64,000 bases of DNA from NCBI GenBank assembly GCA_948144175.1, contig CANXME010002122.1, positions 1 through 64,000 of the forward strand, given 5' to 3'. The position numbers and the translations under genes were made by a program. Below are positions 11,634 through 22,650 of this stretch, piece by piece; the stretch's first letter is position 1, and each line of letters begins with the position of its first letter. The stretch comes from Closterium sp. NIES-65. Taxonomy: Eukaryota; Streptophyta; Zygnematophyceae; Desmidiales; Closteriaceae. The notes below the pieces were generated by a model that saw nothing but the letters and a program-made list of their open reading frames with translations, had not been told where the DNA came from and searched no databases.

Positions 11634-11882
11634 ACAGGCAGGGTGTGCAAGCTGAAAAAGTCCATCTACGGCTTGAAGCAGGCGCTACGCTGCTGGTACC
11701 AGACGTTGGCAGCTGTTTTAGAGGAGGTGGGATTCAGGACCAGCAGCTGTGATGAGAGTCTCTTTGTTAAGGGGGAGGGGGAGAAGCTGGTGCTGTTTCT
11801 GGTCTATGTGGATGATATTCATCTCTTTAGCAGCAGCATGAAGGAGATCCAGAAGGTGCAGCAGCAGCTGATGGAGAACTTC
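11634..11882 (+). pseudogene. H1 reverse transcriptase fragment (left piece)
   Basis: Plus-strand fragment matching residues about 1131-1212 of the family 1 polyprotein, from the GRVCKLKK motif through YVDD to MENF. It has substitutions relative to intact copies, such as YVDDIH for YVDDIL. It is bounded on the left by the A-B array and on the right by element C. Its continuation resumes after C at 18742, sharing the duplicated ACTTC. The 5' half of H1 must lie left of the window, beyond the array. Confidence 0.9.
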
Positions 11883-12977
11883 TGTTGGGTGCAAATTCAC
11901 ATTGCACGACATCCTGCCGTCTGTTTGTACGAGTATGCGTGTGCGAATGCATTTGCGTGTGAATGGTATGTTTGTGTGTTTGTTTGCTTTCGCAATTTTC
12001 GCTTGAAGCATTTGCAGGTACTCGCAAAATGTGCGCTTCGGCATAACATTGTACGCGCTATGAACAGTACAAGCAGAAAGGACGAGCTCGCAAAGGAACC
12101 CAAGATGGAAGCTTTGCGGTTCAACTTACTTGATTGCGCAGATTCAGTTCTATCCAACTCGAAATTGTACTGTTTTGTTTGGTTGACTATAGTGTAGCAG
12201 GGCAGGCACTATAGGGGTACAATTTAGGTGAAGGTTGGATGTTGTTTGTCTGTATCTGCATGCTACAGGGCCAGGGGAAACCAGCGGAACCAGCATTTGG
12301 CTGGTTGGGCAAAGACAAAACAGGTTCTGTTTTTAGGACCTGAACCTGGTTGTTGTTTTCCCAGGTTGGAAAAACAGAACCAGAGGTTGTTCACCAACCT
12401 ATCACCTGCTATTTTGTCCAGCCATGTTGGTTCTGTTGCTTGGAATTATTTGGGATCATCCCTGGTTGTTCCCAGGTTGATTCCCAAGGTCCTTGCTAGC
12501 TAGAGCTATTTATTCCTTCTCTGTTTGTACCTGAATATAGTGAAATTGATTCAAGCGAATTCCTTCCTTGCTGGAATTTCTTGTCTACGCGGTGCGACGG
12601 CGGAATGCTACCCGAGTCAACGCTAGTACGCTAGCACTCCAACGCTAGGCTAACGCTGTCCGAGCCATAACTTCGTAATGGCAGAACTTTTCGCGAGGCA
12701 ACTTGGCTTATTTTAAAGCTCTTAGAGTGAGCTTCGATATAGGAAATTCTCAGCTTAATCCGATCGACGGTCTGCACGATACGCTGCGCGACGTTCAAGG
12801 TACTCTTGCTGTTTTGACTAAGTCCCTCTTGATTCCTCTCTCTCTACAAACTCGGACCCGAGGATAGGGGCTGGTCTTGTACCAGGCACCCAAGGACCCT
12901 TGGAGGTGACCCCGAGGAGAGGTTTTAAGTGTGATAAAGTCTTAATAGCTTGAGTTTATTAGGCCCTTACACCAACA
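11883..12977 (+). repeat. 5' LTR of element C
   Basis: 1095 bp, TGTTGG...CCAACA. It appears identical to the 3' LTR at 17647-18741 in the segments compared. Confidence 0.96.
12507..12513 (+). promoter_or_regulatory. Putative TATA-like element in LTR of C
   Basis: TATTTAT at LTR position 625. Subfamily I has TATATAT at the same position, so the core promoter differs between subfamilies. Confidence 0.4.
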
Positions 12978-12980
12978 AGC

Positions 12981-12992
12981 TGGTATCAGAGC
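12981..12992 (+). other. Primer binding site of element C (tRNA-iMet)
   Basis: TGGTATCAGAGC three bases after the LTR. The match to tRNA-iMet stops at 12 bases (followed by TG), against 14 in A, B and D. Confidence 0.9.
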
Positions 12993-13023
12993 TGCGTTAT
13001 AGTGATCCTCGATATAGGTAGCT

Positions 13024-16000
13024 ATGGCGGGCAACACCTCGGCGGTAGCTGGTGAATCTTCAGCCCAAGATCGTAGCGGCAGCCATGATTCTGGTGTTTC
13101 TGCGCCAAGGGGAGCGCGAACAAGCCAGGGCTCGCTGATCAAGGAGGTGCTGAAAAACTTCACCGTCGAGAAGTTCAATGGTGAGGGCTATGATGATTGG
13201 GCCTGGAAAATGCAACTTTATTTCCGTCAAATCGGATTGCTGAAACTAATGATTGGGGAGGAGCCTAGACCGAGTGACCCCGCCCTTCAGGAAGATTGGG
13301 ACGAGCGCGCCTCGGCTGGCTACTATTTGATGTCGCAGAGTTTGGAGCTAAACCAGCGTCACCACGTCATGCACCTGCTGCCGGAGGTTGAGTGCGGTCC
13401 GAAGGCGTGGACGGTGTTGAAGGAGCTGCACGCCCCGACCTCCATTGTTGCAACATTGATGCTGGAGAGGGAGCTGTCCGCGTTGCGCCTGAGCGAGGGA
13501 GAGCCAGTGCAACCTGTCCTGGACAAATTGCGCGACCTCTACGCGAAGTTGGCGATCGCGGGAATCACCTACCCAGAGCAGACCAAGTGCCTGAAGATGC
13601 TCTCGCTGCTGCCGGAATCGTGGCTTCAATTCACGAGCGGATTGAGCCTGCCGCAGAACCAGAGCTCGTGGACACTCGAGTGGGTGCGGACAAAGATTCT
13701 AGAGGAGGACTTCCGTCGCCGTCAACTGAGGGGTGGAGACGACGGCAGCAGCGGCTACGGGATGCAAGGGAGCCGACGTGGCAGAGGACGTGGCTTCGGT
13801 GGTGCTGGACGCGGTGCAAAGAAAGACGACGACTCCAACGACCAACAAGGAGGTACCGGTTGGGGTCGCGGTGCGAAATCTGGACGTGGGGGCAAGTCGG
13901 GTGCTGGTGGCAAAATGAAAGGGAGTTGCTGGTATTGTGAGAAGGAAGGGCACCCCTGGTTTTTGTGCTATAAGAAACCCGATGGATGGACCCCCCAGAA
14001 TCGTCACCAGGATGGCGGCGCGCGGAGGAACCAGAAAAGCGGCGCCAACATGGTCGCTGATTCGTCCGACAACAACCCGAAGGGCAACGGCGGTGCGGAG
14101 AAGAAGAAGGAGCGCACCGCGGGCCAATTCTTCCATATGGGAGACAAGGGGGAGCAAGGAGACGCATCTGCTAAGGCTGGAGCAGAGCTGCACCCCCTAG
14201 ACTATTGGGTGTTGGACACAGGCGCTGCTTGGACAATGACGCCGCGCAAGGACCTGCTGGACGACGTACGCGCTGCACCGATTAATGAGGTGTGCTCTGC
14301 CTCTGGACACATGTTGAAGGTGGCTGGTGCGGGACGAGCTGCATTTAAGGGAGCGGATGGCAAGCCGGTGGTGCTGCACGACGTTCTCCTCGTCCCCGAC
14401 CTGAAGGCCAACCTCATCTCCCTCCGTAAGCTTGGCAAGGCTGGGGTGAACACCAACACGGATGGGGCTCGCACTTATAAGGGGAAGCTGGGCAATCGGG
14501 TGCTTTGGGATCTGCACGAGAGCAAGGACGTGTACAGATCTATGTGGCAGCTGCCGGCGCTGGCGTGGCACGGTGGGGGGCAGGCTGGAGAGGGGTCTGC
14601 ATCCCAGGGGGAGTGCAACGCCGTTGGAGGGGTTGGTGTGAAAGTGTCGGCCAGATCTGGGGAGACAGATTGGGCAACTGCACACCGACGTTTGGGGCAT
14701 GTGGCAATGCCTTTGCTGAAGCAGCTGGAGAAGGATGGAGCCGTTAAGGGCTTAAAGCTGAACGGACAACCACCCGATGATAACTGTGAAATTTGCCTCC
14801 TTTCAAAGTTCACCCGTTTCCCCTTCCATAGTGTGGCTGGCAGGAGCAAAAAGCCGTTGGAGCTGGTCCACATGGACTTGGTGGGGCCGCTGCCGGTGCA
14901 AGGGCACAAGGGGGAGCGGTACTTCCTAACCATAGTGGATGACTGGAGCAGGCTAATGTGGGCGTATCCGCTGAAGCAGAAAGATCACGCCGCCTCCACG
15001 ATTCGGGACGATTGGCTGCCGTTCGTGGAGAAGCAAGCGGAGTGTGTGGTGAAGCGGATTAGGACAGATCGGGGTGGTGAGTTCCTTGGAGCTGAGATGA
15101 CGGCCTGGCTCAAGAAGCAGGGCATCCAGAGGGAGCTGACCACGGCTTACACCCCACAGTCCAACGGTGTAGCAGAACGGGCGAACCGGACAATTCTGGA
15201 GACAGCTAGGGCGCTGCTCATAGAATCTGGGCTGGGCAACTTGATGTGGCCCCATGCTGTTCGGCACGCTACCGTCGCTAGGAACAGGGTACTCACAAAG
15301 GTTGGGGATGACTCGTGGGTGCCGTTGGAGAGGTGGCTTGGGAGGAAGCCGCCGGTGGACATGCTGAGGGTGTTCGGTTGCATGGCAGTCGCCCACGTTC
15401 CCAAGACCTACCGCAGTAAGTTGGGGGCGAGTGCAATCTGGTGTGTACATTTGGGGCTGGCTGCTGAAAGCAAGGGATGGCTGCTGTGGGAGCCTTCCAA
15501 GGGTGTGTTGTTTGACAGCAGGGATGTGAAGTTTGTTGAGGGCATGATGTATGGGAGCTGGGAGAAACAGCCGGAGGCCAGGGTGTCCCAGCAGATGAAG
15601 CAGATTACCATGCAGCTGGACCTGACTCCTAGTGTGTGGGAGGAGGGAGAGGAGGCAGCTGCAGAGGGTGGTGATAAAGAGAAGGTGCAGGAGGCACCTG
15701 CTGGTGGAGGTGATGGTGTGGAGATTAGCGGTAGCACTAGTGGAGCTGCTGGATCAGAGGGAGGAGAGCAGCAGCAGGGGAAAACTAAGAAGCCGAAGGG
15801 TGTCGTTATGAAGGGATGGGAGACACCCGTCTCCAGGCCAGGACGTACCCGTATGGCTACTAAGAAGCTGACTGCAGGAGCTGATGTAGCGGAGCAGCAG
15901 CTTGGGACCGAGGAGGCATTGCTGATTCTACCGCATGGCTATGACCCGGATGAGGAGGATCAACCTGCGTACTGTTTTCTTGCCCCTGCACCAGAGGAAC

Positions 16001-17604
16001 CAGCTAGCATGGAGGAGGCATTAGCTGGACCAGATAGGGACAAATGGCTAGCTTCCAGGGATGCTGAGTACCAGAGCCTGCTGGAGAATGGGACTTGGGA
16101 ACTAGTGGTGCTGCCTGAGGGAAAGAAAGCGGTACAATGCAAGTGGGTGCTAAGGATCAAGACTGACGACAAGGGGCAGGTCACCATCTACAAGAGTAGG
16201 TTGGTGGCTAAGGGGTTTATGCAGAAGGAGAAGCGGGACTTCAATGAGATCTTTGCTCCCACTGCCAAACCCCCTACCCTTCGTGTCTTGTTGGCAGATG
16301 CAGCCGTTGGTGGGAAGTTCATTATCCAGATGGATATATCAACGGCATTCCTCAATGGGATTTTAGAGGAGGAGGTGTTCATGACGCAGCCACCTGGGTA
16401 TGAGGATGGTACGGGCAGGGTGTGCAAGCTGAAAAAGTCCATCTACGGCTTGAAGCAGGCGCCACGCTGCTGGTACCAGAAGTTGGCAGCTGTTTTAGAG
16501 GAGATGGGATTCAGGACCAGCAGCTGTGATGAGAGCCTCTTTCTCAAGGGGGAGGGGGAGAAGCTGGTGCTGTTTCTGGTCTATGTGGACGACATTCTTC
16601 TCTTTAGCAGCAGCATGAAGGAGATCCAGAAGGTGCAGCAGCAGCTGATGGAGAACTTCAAGTGCAAGAACCTTGGGGAGGTAAAGTACTACCTCGGGAT
16701 GCACGTAGAGAGGGATCCAGATCACAGGTGGTTGAAACTGCACCAGGAGAAGTTCATCAAGGAGCTTGGGGAGAAGTACGGAATTGAGAATGAGCGCAAG
16801 GTTGCAACTCCCCTGCCAGCAGAATTCAAGCTTGTGAAAGCTGCAGAGGATGAAGGGGTTGAAGCCGAGGAGCAGCAGCAATTTCAGTCCTTGGTGGGCA
16901 GCCTCTTGTATGCAGCAGTTCACACGAGACCCGACATCTCTTTCTCGGTTGGGCAGCTGGCTAGGGTAGTGCAGAATCCATCAGAGGAGCAGGTGGATGC
17001 AGCTGAGCGTGTGGTGAAGTACCTGAACTCTCACCCAAGCATTGGAGTTCAATACTCCGCATCTGCGCAGGTGAAGCAGAAAGGGGTTGAGGTGCTGAAA
17101 GAGAAGGGGGAGAGGCTTGGAGAAGGCAAGCTCTTTCTCACTTGCTTTACCGATGCTACGTGGGCCTCTGAAAAAGAAGATTCCTCATCTGTGGGAGGAT
17201 ACATCTGCGTAGTAGGGGGAGGACCTGTTAGTTGGAGGTCCAAGAAGCAGACGGAGACAGCACTCTCTTCCGTGGAATCAGAGTACATGGCGATGTTCCA
17301 TGGGGTGAAGGAGGTGATTTGGCTGAGGAGGCTATTAGAGGAGATTGGCCAGGAGCAAAAGATTGCTACGCCGCTGTTTTGTGATAGCAAGGGAGCTCTT
17401 GGGATGGCCAGGAACGCTGTGCTTCATGGGCTGAATAAGCACATGCGTATCAAGTGGCACTGGCTGCGTAAGGAGGTGAAGAGGGGGACGGTGAATCCGA
17501 TCTACATCAAGACTCACCAGCAGCCAGCAGACTTCCTCACCAAGAGGCTTGCGGATGAGCCTCATTGGCGTTGTGTGCGCATGAGTGGAATGAGCATGAA
17601 CTAG
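13024..17604 (+). CDS. copia gag-pol polyprotein, element C (intact)
   Basis: Uninterrupted 1526-codon ORF, collinear with the product of element B and retaining the zinc knuckle, protease DTG, integrase HHCC and DDE residues, YVDD and RNase H residues at the same positions. It carries subfamily II markers: DDVRAAP after the protease, HMLKV, NTNTDG, GKLGN, KDVYR, NLMWPH and DPDEEDQP. Private changes include SIVATL and QKSGANM. The ATG is 32 bases past the primer site. It is expected to be transcribed from the LTR at 11883-12977 and is a candidate autonomous copy. Confidence 0.96.
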   Translation: MAGNTSAVAGESSAQDRSGSHDSGVSAPRGARTSQGSLIKEVLKNFTVEKFNGEGYDDWAWKMQLYFRQIGLLKLMIGEEPRPSDPALQEDWDERASAGYYLMSQSLELNQRHHVMHLLPEVECGPKAWTVLKELHAPTSIVATLMLERELSALRLSEGEPVQPVLDKLRDLYAKLAIAGITYPEQTKCLKMLSLLPESWLQFTSGLSLPQNQSSWTLEWVRTKILEEDFRRRQLRGGDDGSSGYGMQGSRRGRGRGFGGAGRGAKKDDDSNDQQGGTGWGRGAKSGRGGKSGAGGKMKGSCWYCEKEGHPWFLCYKKPDGWTPQNRHQDGGARRNQKSGANMVADSSDNNPKGNGGAEKKKERTAGQFFHMGDKGEQGDASAKAGAELHPLDYWVLDTGAAWTMTPRKDLLDDVRAAPINEVCSASGHMLKVAGAGRAAFKGADGKPVVLHDVLLVPDLKANLISLRKLGKAGVNTNTDGARTYKGKLGNRVLWDLHESKDVYRSMWQLPALAWHGGGQAGEGSASQGECNAVGGVGVKVSARSGETDWATAHRRLGHVAMPLLKQLEKDGAVKGLKLNGQPPDDNCEICLLSKFTRFPFHSVAGRSKKPLELVHMDLVGPLPVQGHKGERYFLTIVDDWSRLMWAYPLKQKDHAASTIRDDWLPFVEKQAECVVKRIRTDRGGEFLGAEMTAWLKKQGIQRELTTAYTPQSNGVAERANRTILETARALLIESGLGNLMWPHAVRHATVARNRVLTKVGDDSWVPLERWLGRKPPVDMLRVFGCMAVAHVPKTYRSKLGASAIWCVHLGLAAESKGWLLWEPSKGVLFDSRDVKFVEGMMYGSWEKQPEARVSQQMKQITMQLDLTPSVWEEGEEAAAEGGDKEKVQEAPAGGGDGVEISGSTSGAAGSEGGEQQQGKTKKPKGVVMKGWETPVSRPGRTRMATKKLTAGADVAEQQLGTEEALLILPHGYDPDEEDQPAYCFLAPAPEEPASMEEALAGPDRDKWLASRDAEYQSLLENGTWELVVLPEGKKAVQCKWVLRIKTDDKGQVTIYKSRLVAKGFMQKEKRDFNEIFAPTAKPPTLRVLLADAAVGGKFIIQMDISTAFLNGILEEEVFMTQPPGYEDGTGRVCKLKKSIYGLKQAPRCWYQKLAAVLEEMGFRTSSCDESLFLKGEGEKLVLFLVYVDDILLFSSSMKEIQKVQQQLMENFKCKNLGEVKYYLGMHVERDPDHRWLKLHQEKFIKELGEKYGIENERKVATPLPAEFKLVKAAEDEGVEAEEQQQFQSLVGSLLYAAVHTRPDISFSVGQLARVVQNPSEEQVDAAERVVKYLNSHPSIGVQYSASAQVKQKGVEVLKEKGERLGEGKLFLTCFTDATWASEKEDSSSVGGYICVVGGGPVSWRSKKQTETALSSVESEYMAMFHGVKEVIWLRRLLEEIGQEQKIATPLFCDSKGALGMARNAVLHGLNKHMRIKWHWLRKEVKRGTVNPIYIKTHQQPADFLTKRLADEPHWRCVRMSGMSMN

Positions 17605-17635
17605 TATGGAATGATGGGGATGCAGCCGGCAGGCT

Positions 17636-17646
17636 GAGGGGGAGTG
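17636..17646 (+). other. Polypurine tract of element C
   Basis: GAGGGGGAGTG immediately 5' of the 3' LTR. Confidence 0.87.
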
Positions 17647-18741
17647 TGTTGGGTGCAAATTCACATTGCACGACATCCTGCCGTCTGTTTGTACGAGTAT
17701 GCGTGTGCGAATGCATTTGCGTGTGAATGGTATGTTTGTGTGTTTGTTTGCTTTCGCAATTTTCGCTTGAAGCATTTGCAGGTACTCGCAAAATGTGCGC
17801 TTCGGCATAACATTGTACGCGCTATGAACAGTACAAGCAGAAAGGACGAGCTCGCAAAGGAACCCAAGATGGAAGCTTTGCGGTTCAACTTACTTGATTG
17901 CGCAGATTCAGTTCTATCCAACTCGAAATTGTACTGTTTTGTTTGGTTGACTATAGTGTAGCAGGGCAGGCACTATAGGGGTACAATTTAGGTGAAGGTT
18001 GGATGTTGTTTGTCTGTATCTGCATGCTACAGGGCCAGGGGAAACCAGCGGAACCAGCATTTGGCTGGTTGGGCAAAGACAAAACAGGTTCTGTTTTTAG
18101 GACCTGAACCTGGTTGTTGTTTTCCCAGGTTGGAAAAACAGAACCAGAGGTTGTTCACCAACCTATCACCTGCTATTTTGTCCAGCCATGTTGGTTCTGT
18201 TGCTTGGAATTATTTGGGATCATCCCTGGTTGTTCCCAGGTTGATTCCCAAGGTCCTTGCTAGCTAGAGCTATTTATTCCTTCTCTGTTTGTACCTGAAT
18301 ATAGTGAAATTGATTCAAGCGAATTCCTTCCTTGCTGGAATTTCTTGTCTACGCGGTGCGACGGCGGAATGCTACCCGAGTCAACGCTAGTACGCTAGCA
18401 CTCCAACGCTAGGCTAACGCTGTCCGAGCCATAACTTCGTAATGGCAGAACTTTTCGCGAGGCAACTTGGCTTATTTTAAAGCTCTTAGAGTGAGCTTCG
18501 ATATAGGAAATTCTCAGCTTAATCCGATCGACGGTCTGCACGATACGCTGCGCGACGTTCAAGGTACTCTTGCTGTTTTGACTAAGTCCCTCTTGATTCC
18601 TCTCTCTCTACAAACTCGGACCCGAGGATAGGGGCTGGTCTTGTACCAGGCACCCAAGGACCCTTGGAGGTGACCCCGAGGAGAGGTTTTAAGTGTGATA
18701 AAGTCTTAATAGCTTGAGTTTATTAGGCCCTTACACCAACA
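17647..18741 (+). repeat. 3' LTR of element C
   Basis: 1095 bp, the partner of 11883-12977. The duplicated target ACTTC follows directly. Confidence 0.96.
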
Positions 18742-19692
18742 ACTTCAAGTGCAAGAACATTGGGGAGGTAAAGTACTACCTCGGGATGCACGTAGAGAGG
18801 GATCTGGATCACAGGTGGTTGAAGCTGCACCAGGAGAAGTTCAGCAAGGAGCTTGGGGAGAAGTACGGGATTGAGAATGAGCGCAAGGTTGCAACTCCCC
18901 TGCCAGCAGAATTGAAGCTTATGAAAGCTGCAGAGGATGAAGGGGTTGAAGCCGAGGAGCAGCAGCAATTTCAGTCCTTGGTGGGCAGCCTCTTGTATGC
19001 AGCAGTTCACACGAGGCCCGACATCTCTTTCTCGGTTGGGCAGCTGGCTAGGGTGGTGCAGAATCCATCAGAGGAACAGGTGGATGCAGCTGAGCGTGTG
19101 GTAAAGTATCTGAACTCTCACCCAAGCATTGGAGTTCAATACTCCGCATCTGCACAGGTGAAGCAGAAAGGGGTTGAGGTGCTGAAAGAGAAGCGGGAGA
19201 GGCTTGGAGAAGGCAAGCTTTTTTCTCACTTGCTTTACCGATGCTATGTGGGCCTCTGAGAAGGAGGATTCCTCATCTGTGGGAGGATACATCTGCGTAG
19301 TTGGAGGAGGACCTGTTAGTTGGAGGTCAAAGAAGCAGACGGAGACAGCACTCTCTTCTGTGGAATCAGAGTACATGGCGATGTTCCATGGGGTGAAGGA
19401 GGTGATTTGGCTGAGGAGGCTGTTAGAGGAGATTGGCCAGGAGCAAAAGGTTGCTATGCCGCTGTATTGTGATAGCAAGGGAGCTCTTGGGATGGCCAGG
19501 AACGCTGTGCTTCATGGGCTGAACAAGCACATGCGTATCAAGTAGCACTGGCTGCGTAAGGAGGTGAAGAGGGGGACGGTGAATCCGATCTACATCAAGA
19601 CTCACCAGCAGCCAGCAGACTTCCTCACCAAGAGGCTTGCGGATGAGCCTCATTGGCGTTGTGTGCGGATGAGTGGAATGAGCATGAACTAG
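18742..19692 (+). pseudogene. H1 reverse transcriptase/RNase H remnant (right piece)
   Basis: Continues H1 after element C, from residue about 1211 (NFKCKN) to the polyprotein stop at 19690-19692. It is broken by one extra T in the run at 19219-19224, which shifts the frame inside RNase H, and by a TGG to TAG change at 19543-19545. Motifs CDSKGAL and PADFLTK are still readable. With 11634-11882 this gives about 1.2 kb of H1 body. It cannot encode a working product. Confidence 0.93.
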
Positions 19693-19734
19693 TTGAGAAT
19701 GATGGGGATACAGCCGGCAGGCTGAGGGGGAGTG

Positions 19735-20828
19735 GGTTGGGTGCAAATTCACATTGCACAACATCTTGCCGTCTGTTTCTATGAGTATGCGTGAGCGAAT
19801 GCATTTGGGCGTGAGTGGAATGTTCGTCTGTTTGTTTGCTTTCGCAATTTTCGCTTGAAGCATTTGCAGGTACTAGCGTATTATGCGCTTTGGCACAACA
19901 TTGTACGCGCTATGAACAGTACAAGCAGAAAGGACGAGCTCGCAAAGGAACCCAAGATGGAAGCTTTGCAGTTCGGTTGAATTGATTGTGCAGATTCAGT
20001 TCTATCAGACTCGAAATTGTACTGTTTTGTTTGGTTCACTATAGTGTAGCAGGGCAGGCACTATAGAGGTACAATTTAGGTGAAGGTTGGATGTTGTTTG
20101 TCTGTATCTGCATGCTACAGGGCCAGGGGAAACCAGCGGAACTAGCATTTGGCTGGTTGGGCAAAGACAAAACAGGTTCTGTTTTTAGGACCTGAACCTG
20201 GTTGTTGTTTTCCCAGGTTGAAAAAACAGAACCAGAGGTTGTTTACCAACCTACCACCTGCTGTTTTGTCCAGCCAGGTTGGTTCTGTTGATTGGAATTA
20301 TTTGGGATCATCCCTCGTTCTTCTTAGGTTGATTCCCAAGGTCCTTGCTAGCTAGGACTATATATTCGTTCTCTGTTTGTTCCTGAATATAGTTAAAATT
20401 GATTCAAGCGAATTCCTTGTCTGCTGGAATTTCCTTTCTACACGATGCGACGGCGGAATGCTACCCGAGTCAACGCTAGTATGCTAGCACTCCAACGCTA
20501 GGCTAACGCTGTTCGAGCCATAACTTCGTAATGGCAGAACTTTTCGCGAGGCAACTTGGCATATTTTAAAGCTCTTAGAGTGAGCTTCGATATAGGGAAT
20601 TCTCAGCTTAATCCGATCGACGGTCTGCACGATACGCTGCGCAACGTTGAAGGTACTCTTGCTGTTTTGACTAAGTCTTTCTTGATTCCTCTCTCTACAA
20701 ACTCGGACCCAAGGATAGGGGCTGTTCTTGTACCAGGCACCCAAGGACCCTTGGAGGTGACCCCGAGGAGAGGTTTTAAGTTTGATGAAGTCTTAATAGC
20801 TTGAGTTTGTTAGGCCCTTACACCAACA
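19735..20828 (+). repeat. 3' LTR of old element H1
   Basis: 1094 bp LTR. The first base is mutated (GGTTGGG instead of TGTTGGG) and many substitutions separate it from the young copies. The polypurine tract is at 19724-19734. The right flank is AATAG; the matching left duplication would be outside the window. Confidence 0.92.
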
Positions 20829-21245
20829 AATAGTTCCTAGAGGTGGCTATGCTGGAGGTACTGGTATTGGAGGCATAGGTGCGGCTGGAGGTACTGGAGG
20901 CGTAGGTGCTGCTGCAGGTACTGGAGGTGCTGGCCCTGGAGGTGCTAGTGCTGGTGTTTCTGGAGTTGGCTGTGCTGGAGGTACTGGTACTAGAGGCACA
21001 GGTGCTGCTAGGGGTACTGGCTGTGCCGACACTGGAGGTAACATCTGAGGTACTGATTTAGTGGTGCTAGTCGGCAGGAGTTGGTCTCGCCGTTGCAGCT
21101 TCGCAAGTAGGCTATCAATTGGGGCAGTCCAATGGGTGGAGCTGGAGGTACTGGTTTTGAGGGTGCTATTGCTAGTGGAGCTGGAGGTTCTGGGGGTGCG
21201 ACCACTCAGCCACAGCCGTGTGCGCTTTGTCACCTTCTCAGTATC
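20829..21245 (+). pseudogene. Gly/Ala-rich hinge fragment of a second copia family
   Basis: Plus-strand reading gives repeated Gly-Gly-Thr-Gly and Gly-Ala-Gly units to a TGA near 21048. A second Gly-rich stretch follows, ending GGATTQPQPCALCHLL near 21235. This composition matches, from memory, the hinge between integrase and reverse transcriptase in a large copia family of charophyte algae. The opposite strand reads Pro/Ala-rich (PVPPA units), a mirror of the same repeat. The fragment faces opposite to the integrase and gag pieces next to it, implying an inversion or two separate insertions. It is not a working gene. Confidence 0.5.
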
Positions 21246-21254
21246 CTAGCAGAA

Positions 21255-22650
21255 CCGTGCGCTCAGCTAACGACGAACAGTGCGGATCTAAGGGAAACGC
21301 CGTGGTGTAGCGCGTATAGTCGTTGACGACCAGCAGGAAGTAACGCTCCTGGTGCGGCCCAAGGACGGAGGTTGGGCCCCACACGTCCATGTGCAGCGTC
21401 TGCAAAGTAGCAGTGGTCGGAGGGAACGAGGGGGAGTGAGGAGTGGCACGCTACCGCCTCTCGTCGTAGGGGGTGCACGGCGGCACAAGCGACCGTGGGA
21501 GTGGGAGCAGGGGAGGCCTCAGACAAGGAGAGACGAGAGCATGCGAGGGAGGGGTGACCAAGACGGTGGTGCCAAAGTTGGGGATCGGTGCGTGAGTACC
21601 TAGCACGAGCAAGACGCAGCTACGTGACCAGATGTGGCCACCTGTACAGACTCAGTATGAAGTGTGTACAGGCGAGACCCAGGACTCCAAGTGAACGTGG
21701 CAAGGTGTTCATCAGTTACTGAGTCCGTTCCACGAGCTCGCCCCAAGAGTAGTGGGTATGACCAACTGATCCTAGAGGACAGCTGTACTCACCAAGTTTA
21801 TAGCAAACGATGGGAGGTGGAGACCTGTCAGCAACCCAGAGGCGCGCGCCGGGCACGAGAGTACATTGGAGCCGCGTGTAACGAATGGGCCTGAGGAGGG
21901 GCCGGCCAGGATGATAGGGACAGGTGCTGTGAGTGGTGTCACTGTGGTGCAGTTGGGGAAGAAGCAGCGGGACGCGTCTGAATCCGGTATGAAGGTGTGT
22001 AGAGCCTCTGCAGGAACTCCATTTGTCCTAGCGGACTCACAACCACCTTCAATAACAGCCTCTACACTTCCACGGACGCCTCGCTGGGAAACCCACTCAC
22101 GAAGCTGCTGCGGCAAGAGGGTCTCCTCCGAACGCTACTGCCGCTACTGCCCACCCCTAGAACCTCTGCCTCCACCAGTTGCACCACCTGTGCGAGAAGA
22201 CTCACAGGCACCTACACTCGCCTCTTCGACCAGGTGCTGCCACTCCCAGAACAACGGACGCCGCAGGTGCTGCGGCTGGGTGGCAGGAGAGAGGGAGGAG
22301 TAGTGCATAACCACAGCGTCGTAGAGTCTGGGCTGACGACACCTGGCCAAAGTGGGCCCTCTGGTTGAACGGCAGATGAGCGTTGAAAGCAAGCTGGGCG
22401 ACAGCATCACGCTCCGTCCACTGTGTGCACGCAATGTGGTCTGTCCGGTACCGCCACTACACGTTATCGCCAGCATCAGCAGCAGGCTCGGTGGGAGTGA
22501 TGGGCGTCTGAACGACCCCGACGTGTGCTCGATAAAGGAGACGCCATCTTTAATGAAGCGCTGGAGATACAGGCGCACACGCTTAAGCCACGACTCTAAC
22601 TCGAAAGGGCGCCTATCTGCGTCAACCGCTAAAACAGTGATAGTGGCCAT
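21255..22650 (-). pseudogene. Decayed family-2 copia gag-protease-integrase
   Basis: Minus strand, pieces in copia order and in changing frames. Gag starts at ATG 22650-22648; gag motifs QWTERDAVAQLAF, AHFGQ and LYDAVV lie between about 22470 and 22300. A conserved PQQLREW motif is near 22113. The protease segment (about 22030-21830) has DSD where family members have DSG. HLATFT and LYTLHTE lie near 21700-21640. The integrase start (about 21400-21260) has LQTLHMDVWGP and ERYFLLVVNDYTRY, including the first catalytic Asp. Frameshifts and several stops break it, and a segment that would hold the zinc knuckle between PQQLREW and the protease is missing. The reverse transcriptase is absent. Assignment rests on motif recall, not on a search. 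Confidence 0.72.

Larger units (their letters stand above)
11883..18741 (+). mobile_element. Full-length copia element C (subfamily II)
   Basis: 6859 bp element bounded by two 1095 bp LTRs and by a perfect 5 bp target-site duplication ACTTC at 11878-11882 and 18742-18746. It is inserted in the same orientation into the reverse transcriptase region of H1. The LTRs showed no difference where I compared them, and the ORF is intact, so the insertion looks recent. Confidence 0.97.

Noticed and set aside
20847..21233. Pro/Ala-rich minus-strand ORF (PVPPA repeats)
   Set aside because: It is the mirror of a Gly/Ala-rich plus-strand repeat that fits a copia hinge better; no start context or partner domain.
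21866..22303. 145-codon plus-strand ORF
   Set aside because: It lies opposite to readable gag and protease motifs of the family-2 relic, so it is a shadow.
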